Shown: positions 40,301 to 42,500 of the stretch, one piece after another
How the letters are laid out: each line of letters opens with the position of its first letter
Position numbering within the stretch: position 1 is the stretch's first letter
Notes under the pieces: generated by a model
Told to the model about the DNA's origin: nothing
Seen by the model: the letters and a program-made list of their open reading frames with translations, nothing else
The model's database searches: none
Position numbers and translations under genes: made by a program
Source: Glandiceps talaboti
Lineage: Eukaryota > Hemichordata > Enteropneusta > Spengelidae
NCBI RefSeq assembly: GCF_964340395.1
Contig: NC_135551.1
Coordinates: forward strand, 3,894,463 to 3,936,962
Reading direction: 5' to 3'
Length of the DNA: 42,500 nt

Positions 40301-42351
40301 AGAGCTGTATAATAAATCAGAGCTGTATAATAAATCAGAGCTGTATAATAAATCAGAGCTGTGTAATAAATCAGAGCTGTGTAATAAATCGGAGCTATAT
40401 AATAAATCAGAGCTGTGTAGTAAATCAGAGCTGTATAATAAATCAGAGCTGTATAATAAATCAGAGCTGTGTAATAAATCAGAGCTGTGTAATAAATCAG
40501 AGCTGTGTAATAAATCAGAGCTGTGTAATAAATCAGAGCTGTGTAATAAATCAGAGCTGTGTAATAAATCAGAGCTGTGTAATAAATCAGAGCTGTGTAA
40601 TAAATCAGAGCTGTAAAATAAATCAGAGCTATATAATAAATCAGAGCTATATAATAAATCAGGGCTGTATAATAAATCAGAGCTGTATAATAAATCAGAG
40701 CTGTATAATAAATCATAGCTGTATATTAAATCAGAGCTATATAATAAATCAGAGCTGTGTAATAAATCATAGCTGTATAATAAATCAGAGCTATATAATA
40801 AATCAGAGCTGTATAATAAATCAGAGCTGTATAATAAATCAGAGCTGTGTAATAAATCAGAGCTGTATAATAAATCATAGCTGTATAATAAATCAGAGCT
40901 GTATAATAAATCAGAGCTGTATAATAAATCATAGCTGTATATTAAATCAGAGCTGTGTAAAAATCAGAGCTGTATAATAAATCAGAGCTGTATAATAATT
41001 CAGAGCTGTATAATAAATCTTAGCTGTATAATAAATCAGAGCTGTATAATAAATCAGAACTGTGTAATAAATCAGAGCTGTGTAATAAATCAGAGCTGTG
41101 TAATAAATCAGAGCTGTGTAATAAATCAGAGCTGTATAATAAATCAGAGCTGTGTAATAAATCAGAGCTGTGTAATAAATCAGAGCTGTATAATAATCAG
41201 AGCTGTAAAATAAATCAGAGCTATATAATAAATCAGAGCTATATAATAAATCAGGGCTGTATAATAAATCAGAGCTATATAATAAATCAGGGCTGTATAA
41301 TAAATCAGAGCTGTGTAATAAATCAGAGCTGTATAATAAATCATAGCTGTATATTAAATCAGAGCTATATAATAAATCAGAGCTGTGTAATAAATCATAG
41401 CTGTATAATAAATCAGAGCTATAAAATAAATCAGAGCTGTATAATAAATCAGAGCTGTATAATAAATCAGAGCTGTGTAATAAATCAGAGCTGTATAATA
41501 AATCATAGCTGTATAATAAATCAGAGCTATATAATAAATCCGAGCTGTGTAATAAATCATAGCTGTATATTAAATCAGAGCTGTGTAATAAATCAGAGCT
41601 GTATAATAAATCAGAGCTGTATAATAATTCAGAGCTGTATAATAAATATTAGCTGTATAATAAATCAGAGCTGTATAATAAATCTTAGCTGTATAATAAT
41701 TCAGAGCTGTATAATAAATCTTAGCTGTATAATAAATCAGAGCTATATAATAAATCAGAGCTGTATAATAAATCTTAGCTGTATAATAATTCAGAGCTGT
41801 ATAATAAATCAGAGCTGTGTAATAAATCAGAGCTATATAATAAATCAGAGCTGTATAATAAATCAGAGCTGTGTAATAAATCAGAGCTATATAATAAATC
41901 AGAGCTATATAATAAATCAGAGCTGTATAATAATTCAGAGCTGTGTAATAAATCAGAGCTGTATAATAAATCAGAGCTGTGTAATAAATCAGAGCTGTAT
42001 AATAAATCAGAGCTGTGTAGTAAATCATAGCTGTGTGATAAATCAGAGCTGTGTAATAAATCAGAGCTGTGTAATAAATCAGAGCTGTATAATAAATCAG
42101 AGCTGTGTAATAAATCTGAGCTATATAATAAATCAGAGCTGTGTAGTAAATCATAGCTGTGTAATAAATCAGAGCTGTGTAATAAATCAGAGCTTTGTAA
42201 TAAATCAGAGCTGTGTAATAAATCAGAGCTGTGTAATAAATCAGAGCTGTGTAATAAATCAGAGCTGTATAGTAAATCAGAGCTTTATAATAAAACTGAG
42301 CTGTGTAATAAATCAGAGCTGTGTAATAAATCAGAGCTGTGTAATAAATCA
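34325..42351. repeat. 8-kb, 18-bp minisatellite in the cadherin intron (~446 units)
   Basis: Head-to-tail 18-bp units, consensus AATAAATCAGAGCTGTRT (R marks GTGT/GTAT). Common variants are GTAGTAAA, TCTGAGCT, TCTTAGCT, CTATATAAT and CAGACCTG. The array starts 14 nt after the donor of exon 5, its first ~150 bp are irregular, and it then runs almost unbroken to 42351. Since 18 is six codons, several frames on both strands remain open as CNKSEL, IINQSC, LLHSSD or IYYTAL repeats; none is a gene. Confidence 0.98.
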
Positions 42352-42500
42352 ATGAAGATTAAGTAAATGTCTATATTTATGGTATATTGTAACTAAAATT
42401 TCTGTATTAAGGTAAAATCATGAAGTTGTGTGCGTTTAACTAAAAATATATAAAAAATCTAAGTGCCTCTTGATATGAAGTGTTGAAACCTACAGAGAAA
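42352..42500 (+). other. Intron sequence after the minisatellite
   Basis: A/T-rich unique sequence. The next cadherin exon (expected to resume in phase 2 within EC4) is not recognised before the window ends. Confidence 0.6.

Noticed and set aside
34414-42355. Long open frames on both strands (up to 549 codons) with CNKSEL, INQSC, LLHSSD or IYYTAL repeats
   Set aside because: They follow from an 18-bp period divisible by three within a tandem array, shift with every indel, and lie in an intron. No signal or composition supports a real protein.

Overview
The window looks like an A+T-rich, repeat-dense piece of an animal nuclear genome, most likely a marine invertebrate. Support comes from a cadherin gene split by GT-AG introns of 0.5 to 8 kb, relics of CR1/L2-type and other LINEs, a Penelope-like relic, a tRNA-derived SINE, many terminal-inverted-repeat (TIR) DNA elements and large tandem arrays. 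Nothing is bacterial: no operons and no Shine-Dalgarno spacing. I cannot name the species from sequence alone.

Only two genes are convincing. On the minus strand at 2719-4128 an uninterrupted 469-codon frame encodes an unrecognised type I membrane protein (signal peptide, five-cysteine ectodomain, one membrane segment, long acidic tail), probably preceded by a 5' UTR intron. On the plus strand from 29288 the first five coding exons of a cadherin-superfamily gene encode a signal peptide, three complete EC domains and the start of a fourth. The gene runs off the right edge.

Layout: 1-2690 holds two LINE relics, a TTTG-rich tract and an ACAT microsatellite. 2719-5100 holds the membrane-protein gene and a 458-bp Harbinger-like MITE. 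5534-7421 is a 51-bp satellite of about 37 units. 7852-12555 is a 62-bp satellite of about 61 units, split by a 5'-truncated LINE at 9309-10227. 13691-15634 is a 1.94-kb TIR element with TAA target duplications. 15.7-19.1 kb holds foldbacks, another Harbinger-like copy, a 43-bp minisatellite, a Z-DNA-like tract and a small hAT-like MITE. 19.4-28.8 kb is a mosaic of a duplicated 0.7-kb segment, a Penelope-like relic, a 1.49-kb TIR element, a third Harbinger-like copy, a 1.85-kb Mutator-like insertion and older tandem repeats. 29.3-34.3 kb holds the cadherin exons. 34325-42351 is an 8-kb, 18-bp minisatellite inside the cadherin intron, starting 14 nt after the 5' splice site.

The strongest observations are: (1) the Mutator-like element, whose empty site survives in the paralogous copy 5.7 kb away, giving exact ends and a 9-bp target duplication; (2) the 18-bp intronic array, in which most units carry a sense-strand AATAAA followed by a GUGU stretch, placing hundreds of potential poly(A) signals inside a cadherin intron; (3) several TIR families with TAA/TTA target duplications; and (4) repeated association of ACAT microsatellites with the ends of different transposons. 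The two genes show no evident functional link.
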